From Neotamlana laminarinivorans (GTDB lineage Bacteria > Bacteroidota > Bacteroidia > Flavobacteriales > Flavobacteriaceae), in contig NZ_JAJAPW010000004.1 of assembly GCF_020523925.1 (NCBI RefSeq), positions 310,001 to 374,000 on the forward strand: 64,000 bases of DNA, read 5' to 3'. How positions within the stretch are numbered: the stretch's first letter is position 1; each line of letters starts with the position of its first letter. This document shows positions 45,710-53,387 of this stretch, in pieces. The notes under the pieces were generated by a model. It had not been told where the DNA came from, did not search any database, and saw only the letters and a list, made by a program, of their open reading frames with translations. The position numbers were made by a program, and so were the translations under genes.

Positions 45710-45871
45710 CACATTTCCTTCCATTCCGTAAAAACTACATTCCAGAAAAAGAGCTTCATTATCAAAGGTCTTGGACATAATCCACACTTTTGACTTTCCA
45801 TTACGTTAACCCTTTCCGCTTCTCTGGAAAGGAACACTACATTCCAAGTAAAAAGCGTGAATCAAGTCCGC
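45710..45871 (+). repeat. Leader repeat R1, copy b
   Basis: Second copy of the R1 leader (41421-41592). The hairpin sits at the same place but with different paired bases: CCTTTCC at 45811-45817 with GGAAAGG at 45826-45832. The flanking blocks are retained on both sides. This paired change supports a selected structure in RNA or single-stranded DNA. Confidence 0.6.
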
Positions 45872-46109
45872 CAAATAAGGAAAAATGTATTTGCATTTTG
45901 TTCCACTTCCTATGATTTTGTATTTCACAAAGACTTTAGAATCACTTCCGTAATCCAACACCGTCATACCTTTTTTTGACAGCAAAATAACAACATTCAG
46001 CTTTGAACGACAGCATAACCAGGCTCGTGCCTCGCACTTTTTATATGTCTAAACAAAGCTGAATATCGAAAGCACTAAGCAACAAAAAGAAGGTAACAGC
46101 GTCGGCTCT
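45872..46109 (+). other. Non-coding region before ssb with an inverted repeat
   Basis: No gene seen. ATTCAGCTTTG at 45995-46005 is exactly complementary to CAAAGCTGAAT at 46054-46064, enclosing 48 bases with a small AGGC-TCGT-GCCT hairpin near 46021. The region may hold a regulatory RNA or a replication or transfer signal of the element. Confidence 0.4.
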
Positions 46110-46244
46110 ATGGGAAGTAAATCTAAAATGAATCTTATGAAATCTTACAAAATCAATAAAAAGGAAGCGGAACAAAAGTTAAAAAAACAAAAAAAGGAAA
46201 ACGCTCTGGATATAATAAGTAAATCAATAACAAAGCCTTTCTGA
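46110..46244 (+). CDS. Possible 44-residue basic peptide before ssb
   Basis: Open frame of 44 residues (MGSKSKMNLMKSYKINKKEA...), very Lys-rich and helical, ending 42 bases before the SSB start. A second in-frame ATG lies at 46128. No family support, so it may be chance. Confidence 0.25.
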   Translation: MGSKSKMNLMKSYKINKKEAEQKLKKQKKENALDIISKSITKPF

Positions 46245-46286
46245 ATGGTTCAGATTGGTCAATATTAATCTTTAAATTTTTTAATT

Positions 46287-46643
46287 ATGAGTACTCTAAG
46301 AAACAAAGTACAGTTAATTGGCAACGTAGGAAACGAGCCAGAAATCACAAACCTTGAAAGCGGAAAGAAAGTTGCAAAATTTTCAATCGCAACCAATGAA
46401 TCGTATAAGGATTCTAATGGAGAAAAAGTGACAAACACCCAATGGCACAATATTGTAGCATGGGGAAAAATTGCCGAAATCGTAGAAAAGTATGTAGGCA
46501 AGGGAAAAGAAGTAGCACTAGAGGGAAAATTGACTTCACGCTCTTATGAAACTAAAGAGGGAGAAAAAAGATACGTTACCGAAGTGGTCGTAGATGAAAT
46601 TCTTCTTTTAGGAATTAAAGGCGAGGATAACGCTACGGAATAA
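46287..46643 (+). CDS. ssb: Single-stranded DNA-binding protein
   Basis: Protein of 118 residues made of one OB fold: LRNKVQLIGNVGNEPEI, KKVAKFSIATNESYKD, TQWHNIVAWGKIAEIVEKYVGKGKEVALEGKLTSRSY. It lacks the long acidic tail of chromosomal SSB (ends GEDNATE), which is typical of element-encoded forms that protect single-stranded DNA during conjugation. A terminator follows within 12 bases, so it is expressed by itself or with little downstream readthrough. Confidence 0.95.
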   Translation: MSTLRNKVQLIGNVGNEPEITNLESGKKVAKFSIATNESYKDSNGEKVTNTQWHNIVAWGKIAEIVEKYVGKGKEVALEGKLTSRSYETKEGEKRYVTEVVVDEILLLGIKGEDNATE

Positions 46644-46654
46644 TTGAAAATTAA

Positions 46655-46692
46655 AAGAGAGCGTTCCTATCCAAAAGATGCGCTCTCTTTTT
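46655..46692 (+). terminator. Intrinsic terminator after ssb
   Basis: AAGAGAGCG (46655-46663) pairs with CGCTCTCTT (46681-46689), loop of 17 bases, followed by T residues. It lies between the SSB stop and the DUF6876-like gene. Confidence 0.75.
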
Positions 46693-46721
46693 CATTATTA
46701 ATCTTATTAAATAGAATTACA

Positions 46722-47102
46722 ATGAATGATAAAGTTAACAAAATAAAAGCCGATTTGCAACATTTTTGTGGTACAGAAATGTTCTTTAAAATTCCATTAA
46801 TTGGAACTCGTTTTACAGATGGATTAAAATATTTAGCCAACGAAGCGGAATGCTTTTGGTTGATTACAGATGCATCCGTAATTGCAAAAAGTTTATCGAA
46901 CAGAAGTGAATTTATTACCATCGATTTTAAACGACTTTCTGAAAAGGAACAGTTTGAAAAGCAATGCGAAGCCATCATTAATTATAGCGATGGAAATGAT
47001 AAAATTTTTGAAACGCACCGATATAATGTAACCGATTTTCCTTTGGATGAATTGCGATTATTTTTTGTAAATAATACGCTGATGCTTCCAAGTGAATATT
47101 GA
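46722..47102 (+). CDS. DUF6876-like protein
   Basis: Protein of 126 residues (MNDKVNKIKADLQHFCGTEMFFK...), matching the DUF6876 type: tEmfYk-like start, a glycine-free alpha/beta body with CFWLITDA and a C-terminal FFVNNTLMLPSEY. Function unknown; frequent in Bacteroidota mobile elements. The frame is open from a TTG at 46644, but that would run through the ssb terminator, so the ATG at 46722 is preferred. It probably shares a transcript with the next small gene. Confidence 0.7.
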   Translation: MNDKVNKIKADLQHFCGTEMFFKIPLIGTRFTDGLKYLANEAECFWLITDASVIAKSLSNRSEFITIDFKRLSEKEQFEKQCEAIINYSDGNDKIFETHRYNVTDFPLDELRLFFVNNTLMLPSEY

Positions 47103-47113
47103 ATTTTTGAGAT

Positions 47114-47311
47114 ATGATTTATATTAAATTTCAAGATTTGAGTTCGGAAAAGCAAGAGGAACTTTTAAAAGTTTCAAGAGAACACGTTACATATCTTTAT
47201 GGAGATTCCATTAAAAAGTATGTTGACGAAACTGGCGCAGATTATGATAGCCTGATAGACGAAGAAATGATTAAAAATTTATACACTTATAGTTATGTTT
47301 TTAACATTTAG
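47114..47311 (+). CDS. Small hypothetical protein of the ICE backbone (65 aa)
   Basis: Acidic 65-residue protein (MIYIKFQDLSSEKQEELLKV...), 11 bases after the DUF6876-like gene and followed by a terminator, so a two-gene unit is likely. No recognised domain. Confidence 0.6.
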   Translation: MIYIKFQDLSSEKQEELLKVSREHVTYLYGDSIKKYVDETGADYDSLIDEEMIKNLYTYSYVFNI

Positions 47312-47339
47312 AAGATTTATAATTGAATTATTAACCCTG

Positions 47340-47368
47340 GACCTCTAATTATTTAGAGGTCTTTTTTT
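47340..47368 (+). terminator. Intrinsic terminator before the oriT region
   Basis: GACCTCTAA (47340-47348) pairs with TTAGAGGTC (47353-47361) with a four-base loop and seven T residues. It closes the small-gene unit. Confidence 0.9.
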
Positions 47369-47400
47369 GTCATGTTATTTTATATTCTGCAACAAAAAGA

Positions 47401-47710
47401 GCTATTCCTTAAAGATACTTTTAAACTTCAAGAATAACACTCTTAAAAAATCGAATTACAATTAGCAATCGTTAAAAAGCCATTACATTTTTGGATGAAA
47501 TGGTATTTTTTTTGTCCAGCGAGCTGGACGAAAAGGAATAGCAAGAGGGTAACACGCTAGCGCGATGTTATATATGTTGATTTGATATTCAATTCATTGA
47601 ATATCAGTTGTTTATTGTGATTTTGAACACTTATTTGGATAGCTCTATTCCAAAAGTTTATTGAAAACCATGCGAAATGCACCAGAAACATTGAAAAAGT
47701 TTATTGAAAA
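47401..47710 (+). other. Candidate origin of transfer (oriT)
   Basis: A non-coding stretch rich in inverted repeats directly upstream of the mobilisation genes. GCTATTCC at 47401 is complementary to GGAATAGC at 47535. GTCCAGC-GA-GCTGGAC lies at 47514-47529, TAACA-CGCTAGCG-CGA-TGTTA at 47550-47570 and GATATTCAA-TTCA-TTGAATATC at 47584-47605. The 16-mer AAAAGTTTATTGAAAA occurs at 47652 and 47695, directly before mobA. This layout fits an oriT with nic, relaxase and accessory protein sites. The nick site itself cannot be identified from sequence alone. Confidence 0.6.
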
Positions 47711-48106
47711 ATGAAAGTTAAGAACAAATATGAATACGATTATGCGGCAATCAATTTAAAGCGTAATGTGGTAAAACGCTTTCGTAAACTATCGCGAAAG
47801 TTTGCCAAACAACAATCGGAAACTTTGGATGCAATGGTCGATTTTTTTGAATGGCACGGGTTCTCGCCATTTGATAAAAAAGAACCAAGTCTTTTAATTG
47901 AATTATTAAAGAATCGTAAACGTACTGAAGCAGTAATTGCCATTATAAAAGACATTGAAAAGAACCATGATAAACCGACAACTGCAATGTTGCAATCTTT
48001 ATTTATGGAGTTTGAACCAAAGAAAGAAAAATTGATTTTAGAGAAAGAGGTCAAAGAGAAGGAAGTACTATTTGTAGAAAAAAATGATTCAAATAATCAA
48101 TTATAA
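47711..48106 (+). CDS. mobA: MobA-like mobilisation accessory protein (BfmA/BtgA family)
   Basis: Basic protein of 131 residues: a short N-terminal region KYDYAAINLKRNVVKRFRKLSRKFAKQQSETLDAMVDFFEWHG resembling ribbon-helix-helix DNA-binding proteins of the BfmA/BtgA family, then a helical charged tail. Such proteins bind oriT and recruit the relaxase. It starts right after a 16-base direct repeat that may be its binding site and autoregulatory operator. It lies four bases before the relaxase gene. Confidence 0.75.
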   Translation: MKVKNKYEYDYAAINLKRNVVKRFRKLSRKFAKQQSETLDAMVDFFEWHGFSPFDKKEPSLLIELLKNRKRTEAVIAIIKDIEKNHDKPTTAMLQSLFMEFEPKKEKLILEKEVKEKEVLFVEKNDSNNQL

Positions 48107-48110
48107 TATT

Positions 48111-49139
48111 ATGTATATCACAATTACAGCTCAAAAATTAGGAGGAGATTATTCACAAAGTTCTGCGGATTTTGCTGAGTATCTGGAGAAGGAAAATCAA
48201 GGTTTGGAGCAAGAAGATGTGGAGCATTTTTTTAATCAATATGGAGATGAAATTGACGCCAAAGACGTGGTCAAAGAAATCGATGGCAATACTGCAAAAC
48301 TCAAAAAGAAAGAACCTAAATTTTATTCAATTACAGTTAGTCCTAGTAAATATGAATTGAGAAAATTACAGAATAATTCTGAAGATTTAAAGAAATATAC
48401 CAGAGCCATAATGAACGATTATGCAACGTCCTTCAATCGAGAAATTAATGGTAAACCGATAACCGTTGACGACATAAAATATTATGCGAAAATTGAGCAT
48501 CAAAGAACATTCAAAGGCACAGATAAACAGGTTAAAGAAAACCAACCTTTTGCTACTAAAATACTGCAACTAAAAACTGATATTCGAAAAATAGAGAATC
48601 ATCAATTAGATGGAAATATTAAAAAAATGAAATCCCAAATAATTAAACTTGAAGCCGAAGCACCACACCAACAAAATGGAAAACGAATTGTTCAAGGGAT
48701 GAAAAAAGCGGGTAATCAAAGTCATATTCATATTATCGTGAGTCGAAAGGATGCATCAAATTCTGTGAGTTTATCGCCAGGATCTAAATACAAAGCTTCA
48801 GAAGTTACGATGAATGGAAAATTAGTAAAACGTGGATTCGACAGAGATGCATTTTTTACAAAAGCAGAAAGCACGTTTGATAAAACTTTTGGCTATAAAC
48901 GCAACTATGCAGAATCCTATAAATCGAAGAAAGATTTTATTAAAAATCCAAAGCTGTACTTCACAACATTGTTAGGATTGCCTGCAAGCGAAAAAGCAGT
49001 TGCTTTTAAAATGCTTGCTAAATCTGGAGTACCCATTGCAAGTATTCCAACAAATCAAGTCCAAATAGCGCTTAAAACCATAAGGTATTTAAAACGTGGT
49101 GTGGACATAGCAATTAAATCAGGTTCAATAGGTATATAA
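48111..49139 (+). CDS. mobB: MobB-like relaxase (DUF5712 family)
   Basis: Protein of about 342 residues (MYITITAQKLGGDYSQSSADF...), the DUF5712 family found as MobB in Bacteroidota ICEs. Likely relaxase features: a Tyr-containing start helix, KPKFYSITVSPSKYEL, and the three-His-type motif NQSHIHIIVSRKDA, which should bind the metal. It would nick oriT and lead the strand into the recipient. An in-frame ATG at 48084 overlaps mobA, but 48111, five bases after the mobA stop, fits the family start better. The next gene, the coupling protein, begins one base after its stop. Confidence 0.8.
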   Translation: MYITITAQKLGGDYSQSSADFAEYLEKENQGLEQEDVEHFFNQYGDEIDAKDVVKEIDGNTAKLKKKEPKFYSITVSPSKYELRKLQNNSEDLKKYTRAIMNDYATSFNREINGKPITVDDIKYYAKIEHQRTFKGTDKQVKENQPFATKILQLKTDIRKIENHQLDGNIKKMKSQIIKLEAEAPHQQNGKRIVQGMKKAGNQSHIHIIVSRKDASNSVSLSPGSKYKASEVTMNGKLVKRGFDRDAFFTKAESTFDKTFGYKRNYAESYKSKKDFIKNPKLYFTTLLGLPASEKAVAFKMLAKSGVPIASIPTNQVQIALKTIRYLKRGVDIAIKSGSIGI

Positions 49140-49140
49140 A

Positions 49141-50736
49141 ATGGAAATACAAGGAATCACATTTACGATTGGGTTATTATTTGGAATGAGCTTAATGTTC
49201 TCTAGTCTTTTCAAAATGACCCGATATGCTTTTTTTATAAATCTTATTTTAACTGTAATTTGCTTAGGACTACTTTTTAAATTAAGTCCTTATTTAATTC
49301 ATTGGGTTATCCAGCTTCTATATATTGGTTGTCCGCTTTTGCTTATCAATACGGTGTTATATGTTTTTCTTCACAAGGAAAATGAAATTTTGGATTCCAA
49401 TGATAAACACCAAGTTCATTTTAAAGTAAAGCGTGGAAATTTCAAAATAAACAACATCAAACGAGGCGCTTCAATCATTGGTTCTGCAGGAAGCGGAAAA
49501 ACAGAAAGCGTCGTTTTTAATTTTCTTCAGCATTTCAGCAAGCATAAATTTTCTGGTGTGATTCACGATTACAAGAATTTTGAAATCACAGAAATGGCAT
49601 TTCCCTTATTTGAAAAAAACGAGATTGATTTCAAAGTGATTTCATTCGATAATATTCATAATCGAGTGAATCCAATTGCACCAAGATATATGACCAATGA
49701 AGAAAGCGTAAATGAGGTTGCAAGAGTACTTATAGAAAACTTATTAGAACAAAGAGAGTCCGGAAGTATAGGAACAACAAAATTTTTCAATGATGCAGCA
49801 GAAGGCTTAATTGGAGGATTGATTTGGAAGTTAAGAACCTCACATCCGCAATATTGTACATTGCCACACTTAATAGCTGTTTACCAATATCTCAATACTT
49901 CAAGTCTAATTGCATTTTTGAGTAAGAATACAACATCGAGAGCGATGGCTGATGCTTTTATTAGTGGTAAGGATTCGGACAGACAAACGGCTGGTGTAAA
50001 AAGCACTTTGGCCAATGCGCTCAAAAAAATAAGTACTCAACGTATTTTTATGACCTTATCCGCAGATGATGTTCCATTAGATATAAATAGTCAGGAACGA
50101 CCTTTAGTAATTTCAGTAGTCAATAATCCGAAATACGAGACTGCCTATTCGCCAATTATAGCAACTATTATTCACACGATTACAAAGCAAATGAGTGTGA
50201 GAAATTCTAATGCTTCGTTTTTATTGATGGAAGAAGCACCAACGATTAGATTGTTGAATATGCATAGAATTCCTGCCACATTACGTAGTTATGATATTGC
50301 TACGATTTACGTGATGCAAGATAAAATTCAAAACGATATGATGTATGGCGATAAGGCAAGTAAAGCGATTTTAAGTAATTTATCCTATCAATTCTTCGGA
50401 AAGGTAAACGATCCAGACACAGCGAAATATTACGAACGCTTTTTTGAAATTGTAAAGAAAGAAACTACAAGCGTAAACAGAGGTCATAATCTTAATTTTG
50501 ATACTAGAATTACAACAGGAGAGCGTGAAGTAGCTAAAATTAGAGCCGATGTATTTTTTAGACTGAAAGAAGGCGAATTTATTACGTTCGCTGATGGAAA
50601 GGACAGGAAAGTACAATTTAAACTTCAAAAAATTGAAAAGCGATTACCGACAAAACAACAAGACTATTCTGAAGCCGACTTACAAGCTAATTTTGATAAG
50701 GTTTATGAAGAGGTAAAATCTATTTTCAAAAATTAA
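49141..50736 (+). CDS. mobC: MobC/VirD4-type coupling protein
   Basis: Type IV coupling ATPase of 531 residues. Two to three N-terminal membrane helices (about 5-75), then Walker A G114SAGSGKT121, a Walker B region with FLLMEEAPTIRL, and the typical late motif QDKIQNDMMYGDKASKAILSNLSYQFFGKVNDPDTAKYYERFFE. It hands the relaxase-DNA complex to the Tra channel. It is shorter than TraG of CTnDOT-type elements (about 670) but complete in its ATPase core. Last gene of the mob operon. Confidence 0.9.
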   Translation: MEIQGITFTIGLLFGMSLMFSSLFKMTRYAFFINLILTVICLGLLFKLSPYLIHWVIQLLYIGCPLLLINTVLYVFLHKENEILDSNDKHQVHFKVKRGNFKINNIKRGASIIGSAGSGKTESVVFNFLQHFSKHKFSGVIHDYKNFEITEMAFPLFEKNEIDFKVISFDNIHNRVNPIAPRYMTNEESVNEVARVLIENLLEQRESGSIGTTKFFNDAAEGLIGGLIWKLRTSHPQYCTLPHLIAVYQYLNTSSLIAFLSKNTTSRAMADAFISGKDSDRQTAGVKSTLANALKKISTQRIFMTLSADDVPLDINSQERPLVISVVNNPKYETAYSPIIATIIHTITKQMSVRNSNASFLLMEEAPTIRLLNMHRIPATLRSYDIATIYVMQDKIQNDMMYGDKASKAILSNLSYQFFGKVNDPDTAKYYERFFEIVKKETTSVNRGHNLNFDTRITTGEREVAKIRADVFFRLKEGEFITFADGKDRKVQFKLQKIEKRLPTKQQDYSEADLQANFDKVYEEVKSIFKN

Positions 50737-50792
50737 TATCAGTATCTTTATAGCGTAATTAGTTAGAAATTAATAAGACCATTTCAATTTTC

Positions 50793-52163
50793 ATGACCGA
50801 AACCAATCGTATAGAATACAAACAAGAACTTACCGAAGGATTAGAAAAAGAAGTCATTGCTTTTCTGAATTATCGTGAAGGTGGTATTATCTATATAGGT
50901 ATAGATAAAATAGGTAAAACCTATGGTTTGGCAGATTCTGATGGCGACCAATTAAAGATAAAGGATCGGTTGAAGAACAATATTAAACCATCGGCATTAG
51001 GATTATTTGATATTGTTAGTGAAGAACGAGAGGGCAAGGATATTATAAAAATCATTGTGGCTAGTGGACCAGAAAAACCATATCATATAAGAAAATATGG
51101 TATGAGTGAAAAGGGTTGCTTTATTCGCATTGGAACTGCTGCAGAACCCATGCCTCAAAAAATGATTGATACGCTTTTTTCTAAACGTACTCGAAATTCC
51201 ATAAACAAAATAAAAGCTTCTACCCAAGACTTAACGTTTAGCCAACTGAAAATTTATTATGAAGAATCTGGCTATAAACTTGGGAATGCGTTTGCTAAAA
51301 ATTTAGAACTGCTTACTGAAGATGGTGCATATAATTATGCAGCCTATTTATTGGCAGACAAAAATAATACATCCATTAAGGTTGCAAAATATTCTGGAAC
51401 AAACCGAACAGATTTAATAGAAAGCAATGAATATGGTAACGAATGTTTGGCTAAGGCAACCAAACAAGTCATAGACAAGATTGCTGTAGAAAACAGAACA
51501 ACTACAAAAATCACTTCAAAAGAACGAAAACAAAACCATCTTTGGAATCCTATTGCGCTTCGTGAAGCTATCATCAATGCTTTTGTACATAATGATTATA
51601 CCAATGAAGTACCACCCAAGTTTGAAATTTTCGCAGATAGAATTGAGATTACATCTGCTGGAGGTTTACCTGAAGGATTGAGCAAACAAGAATTTTTTGA
51701 AGGGTTTTCTGTTCCACGAAATAAGGAACTGATGCGAATTTTTAAAGATTTAGAACTGGTTGAACAATTAGGTTCTGGCATCCCTCGTATTTTAGAACAC
51801 TATGGAAAAGAGAGTTTTAGTTTTTCCGATAACTTTCTTAGAATGACTTTTATTGCTAAAGAAGTTGCTGATGAATCCACTATTAGAGAAGATGATAAAG
51901 AAGTTGGTCAAAAAGGTGGTGTAACAGGTGGTGCAATGGGTGGTGTAACAGGTGGTGCAATAGATGCTATAGACGCACTTACTAAAAGACAAAAAGAAGT
52001 ACTTAAACTTATTGCAACCAATACTACTATTACTTATACTGAAATAGCTGAAACTTTAGGCATCAATGAATCCCCTGTGGGCAAACATATAAATGCGCTC
52101 AAAACCAAAGGGTTTATAAAACGCCACGGTGGCACACAAGGCTATTGGGAAATTAATCTCTAA
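50793..52163 (+). CDS. AlbA_2/Schlafen-type putative DNA-binding protein with winged helix
   Basis: Protein of 456 residues: AlbA_2 domain (about 1-120, EYKQELTEGLEKEVIAFLNYREGGIIYIGIDKIG), a middle region leading to an ATPase-like module near 265-330 (LREAIINAFVHNDYT, LPEGLSKQEFFEGFSVPRNKELMRIFKDL, LVEQLGSGIPRIL) as in RecG-like HATPase_c_4 proteins, a linker with two GGVTGGA repeats (375-390) and a C-terminal winged helix (ALTKRQKEVLKLIATNTTITYTEIAETLGI). Probably a regulator; such proteins occur widely in mobile DNA. It is convergent with the tra operon, with a 20-base gap. Confidence 0.82.
   Translation: MTETNRIEYKQELTEGLEKEVIAFLNYREGGIIYIGIDKIGKTYGLADSDGDQLKIKDRLKNNIKPSALGLFDIVSEEREGKDIIKIIVASGPEKPYHIRKYGMSEKGCFIRIGTAAEPMPQKMIDTLFSKRTRNSINKIKASTQDLTFSQLKIYYEESGYKLGNAFAKNLELLTEDGAYNYAAYLLADKNNTSIKVAKYSGTNRTDLIESNEYGNECLAKATKQVIDKIAVENRTTTKITSKERKQNHLWNPIALREAIINAFVHNDYTNEVPPKFEIFADRIEITSAGGLPEGLSKQEFFEGFSVPRNKELMRIFKDLELVEQLGSGIPRILEHYGKESFSFSDNFLRMTFIAKEVADESTIREDDKEVGQKGGVTGGAMGGVTGGAIDAIDALTKRQKEVLKLIATNTTITYTEIAETLGINESPVGKHINALKTKGFIKRHGGTQGYWEINL
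51915..51962 (+). repeat. 24-base tandem repeat inside the AlbA_2 gene
   Basis: The unit GGTGGTGTAACAGGTGGTGC plus AAT(G/A) occurs twice in tandem, differing only in the last base. In the protein this gives GGVTGGAM-GGVTGGAI in the linker before the winged helix. Confidence 0.85.
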
Positions 52164-52183
52164 AAAAATCAGTAAGTATCCTT

Positions 52184-52549
52184 TTAAAAAGGCGATTTAT
52201 CTTTTGAACCTCTGGCATCTGCCAGCCACTTACCATTTTGTTTAACTAGTTTAAAAAGTCCTGGTGCCTTATCGTAGGCGGTGGTATATTTTACCCAAGC
52301 CACATTTCCCATAATCGTATCCCGCAAAACGGAAAAGTTGGAATCATCCTTTACCGTAACGTTGAACATATTTATAGTATTCATATAGTTGGAATATGCC
52401 TGTGGTGTCGAGTTGGCTTTCAAAGCTTTCTCATCCTTTTCATAAAAGCTTTCGATAACAATTTTAGCTGTGGCACTTGGTCCTGAAATCTTAGTTTCGG
52501 CACAAGAAAGGAACAGCAATACGAGTAAGCAAATAACGATTTTTTTCAT
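52184..52549 (-). CDS. Lipoprotein at the end of the tra operon (DUF4878-like)
   Basis: Protein of 121 residues with a signal peptide and lipobox (LLFLSC, Cys near 16), then one NTF2-like domain (SATAKIVIESFYEKDEKALKAN... ending GLFKLVKQNGKWLAD), similar to DUF4878 lipoproteins. It is the last gene of the tra operon, seven bases after traN. Its place at the end of a conjugation operon suggests a role in the outer membrane or in surface exclusion, which is a guess. Confidence 0.75.
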   Translation of the reverse strand: MKKIVICLLVLLFLSCAETKISGPSATAKIVIESFYEKDEKALKANSTPQAYSNYMNTINMFNVTVKDDSNFSVLRDTIMGNVAWVKYTTAYDKAPGLFKLVKQNGKWLADARGSKDKSPF

Positions 52550-52556
52550 AATATTA

Positions 52557-53069
52557 TTAATTTGGGTTATTGATATATTTATGTGATATTTTCAGTTCAA
52601 TATTTCGTTCGCCAGCTTTCTCGTTCAGTTCTAAAATTACTCTTCGGTCATTGGATAATGAAAATTTTGGCATGACATAAATAAATCTTACCGTTTCATT
52701 TACCGCGATTTTAGAAGGCAGATGATGTTTAAAAATAGGTTCTTGATACAACCGTTGTAAAGATTTCTTTTTTCCTTTTTGTCGAGTTTCGATGGAAAGA
52801 TTCAAGAAATTCAAATCGTAATCCAAAGTAGAATTATTCCTAATTTGAATAACGAAATAGAGCTCTTCTTTATCAAAAACGATATTCTCAAGTCTTAAAA
52901 TGACACCATCATTTCGCCTTGTAAATCTTCCAAGGTATTGTCTTCTGTCAAGAAGATAAGAGCAGAATTTTTGATAATAATATGTGCTGTTATCAATACT
53001 TTTTTCAAAAGTTTCAGGCTGAATAGAGTCTTTAACTTTTGGTTTTTCATTCCCAATACTACTTGCCAT
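52557..53069 (-). CDS. TraN C-terminal fragment
   Basis: Open frame of 170 residues (MASSIGNEKPKVKDS...) equal to the TraN DUF4138 C-terminal half: strand-rich with VILRLENIVFDKEELYFVIQIRNNSTLDYDL. It has no signal peptide of its own. It could be translated by reinitiation, but would stay in the cytosol. Confidence 0.7.
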   Translation of the reverse strand: MASSIGNEKPKVKDSIQPETFEKSIDNSTYYYQKFCSYLLDRRQYLGRFTRRNDGVILRLENIVFDKEELYFVIQIRNNSTLDYDLNFLNLSIETRQKGKKKSLQRLYQEPIFKHHLPSKIAVNETVRFIYVMPKFSLSNDRRVILELNEKAGERNIELKISHKYINNPN

Positions 53070-53096
53070 CGGGATAAAATAATTAAGTTTTGAAAG

Positions 53097-53387
53097 CTAC
53101 GCTTTATATCTTACAATATACGAAAAAATTGAACCATTTCTATTGATTACCAGTAGATTACTTTCTTTTCCTTGCTTGGCTTGCAGTAAGCCAAAATATT
53201 GTTCTTTTTCACGATTGTAAGTGAATACAAAATTTTCTGAGCCAGTAATTCCCTGTCTTATAGGTTCTGGAAAAAAGAGTGCAACATTTTTGCTGTCGTT
53301 AGCATAAATAGTATCAAGGATTTCTGTTGTTTGTGCTTCCAAAAAAGTGGAAATCAACACAATTAATGTAAATAGTATCTGTTTCAT
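53097..53387 (-). CDS. TraN N-terminal fragment
   Basis: Open frame of 96 residues with a signal peptide (about 1-18, ending TFLEAQ) and the first TraN strands (EILDTIYANDSKNVALFFPEPI), ending in VRYKA before TAG. Its ATG overlaps the traM stop by four bases. Probably secreted but not functional by itself. Confidence 0.7.
   Translation of the reverse strand: MKQILFTLIVLISTFLEAQTTEILDTIYANDSKNVALFFPEPIRQGITGSENFVFTYNREKEQYFGLLQAKQGKESNLLVINRNGSIFSYIVRYKA

Larger units (their letters stand above)
52557..53387 (-). pseudogene. traN: traN interrupted by an in-frame amber codon
   Basis: The conjugative transposon protein TraN (DUF4138) is present as two pieces in the same frame. The first 96 codons (53387 to 53097) end at TAG (53099-53097); reading on in the same frame gives LSKLNYFIP directly before the second open frame. 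Read through, the product is 276 residues, near the usual TraN length. A GAG or AAG to TAG substitution in the ancestor explains this. The effect is loss of TraN unless an amber suppressor, readthrough or reinitiation at the ATG 27 bases later supplies function. Confidence 0.8.

Noticed and set aside
41421-45871. R1 repeats as insertion-sequence or MITE ends
   Set aside because: No transposase, no terminal inverted repeats and no target duplications; the copies sit before backbone genes as leaders.
46644-46721. Upstream extension of the DUF6876-like gene to a TTG
   Set aside because: The extension reads through the ssb terminator hairpin and has poor codon content; ATG at 46722 fits the family start.
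51915-51962. Tandem repeat as a CRISPR array
   Set aside because: Only two adjoining units without spacers, in frame in a coding region; no cas genes in the window.
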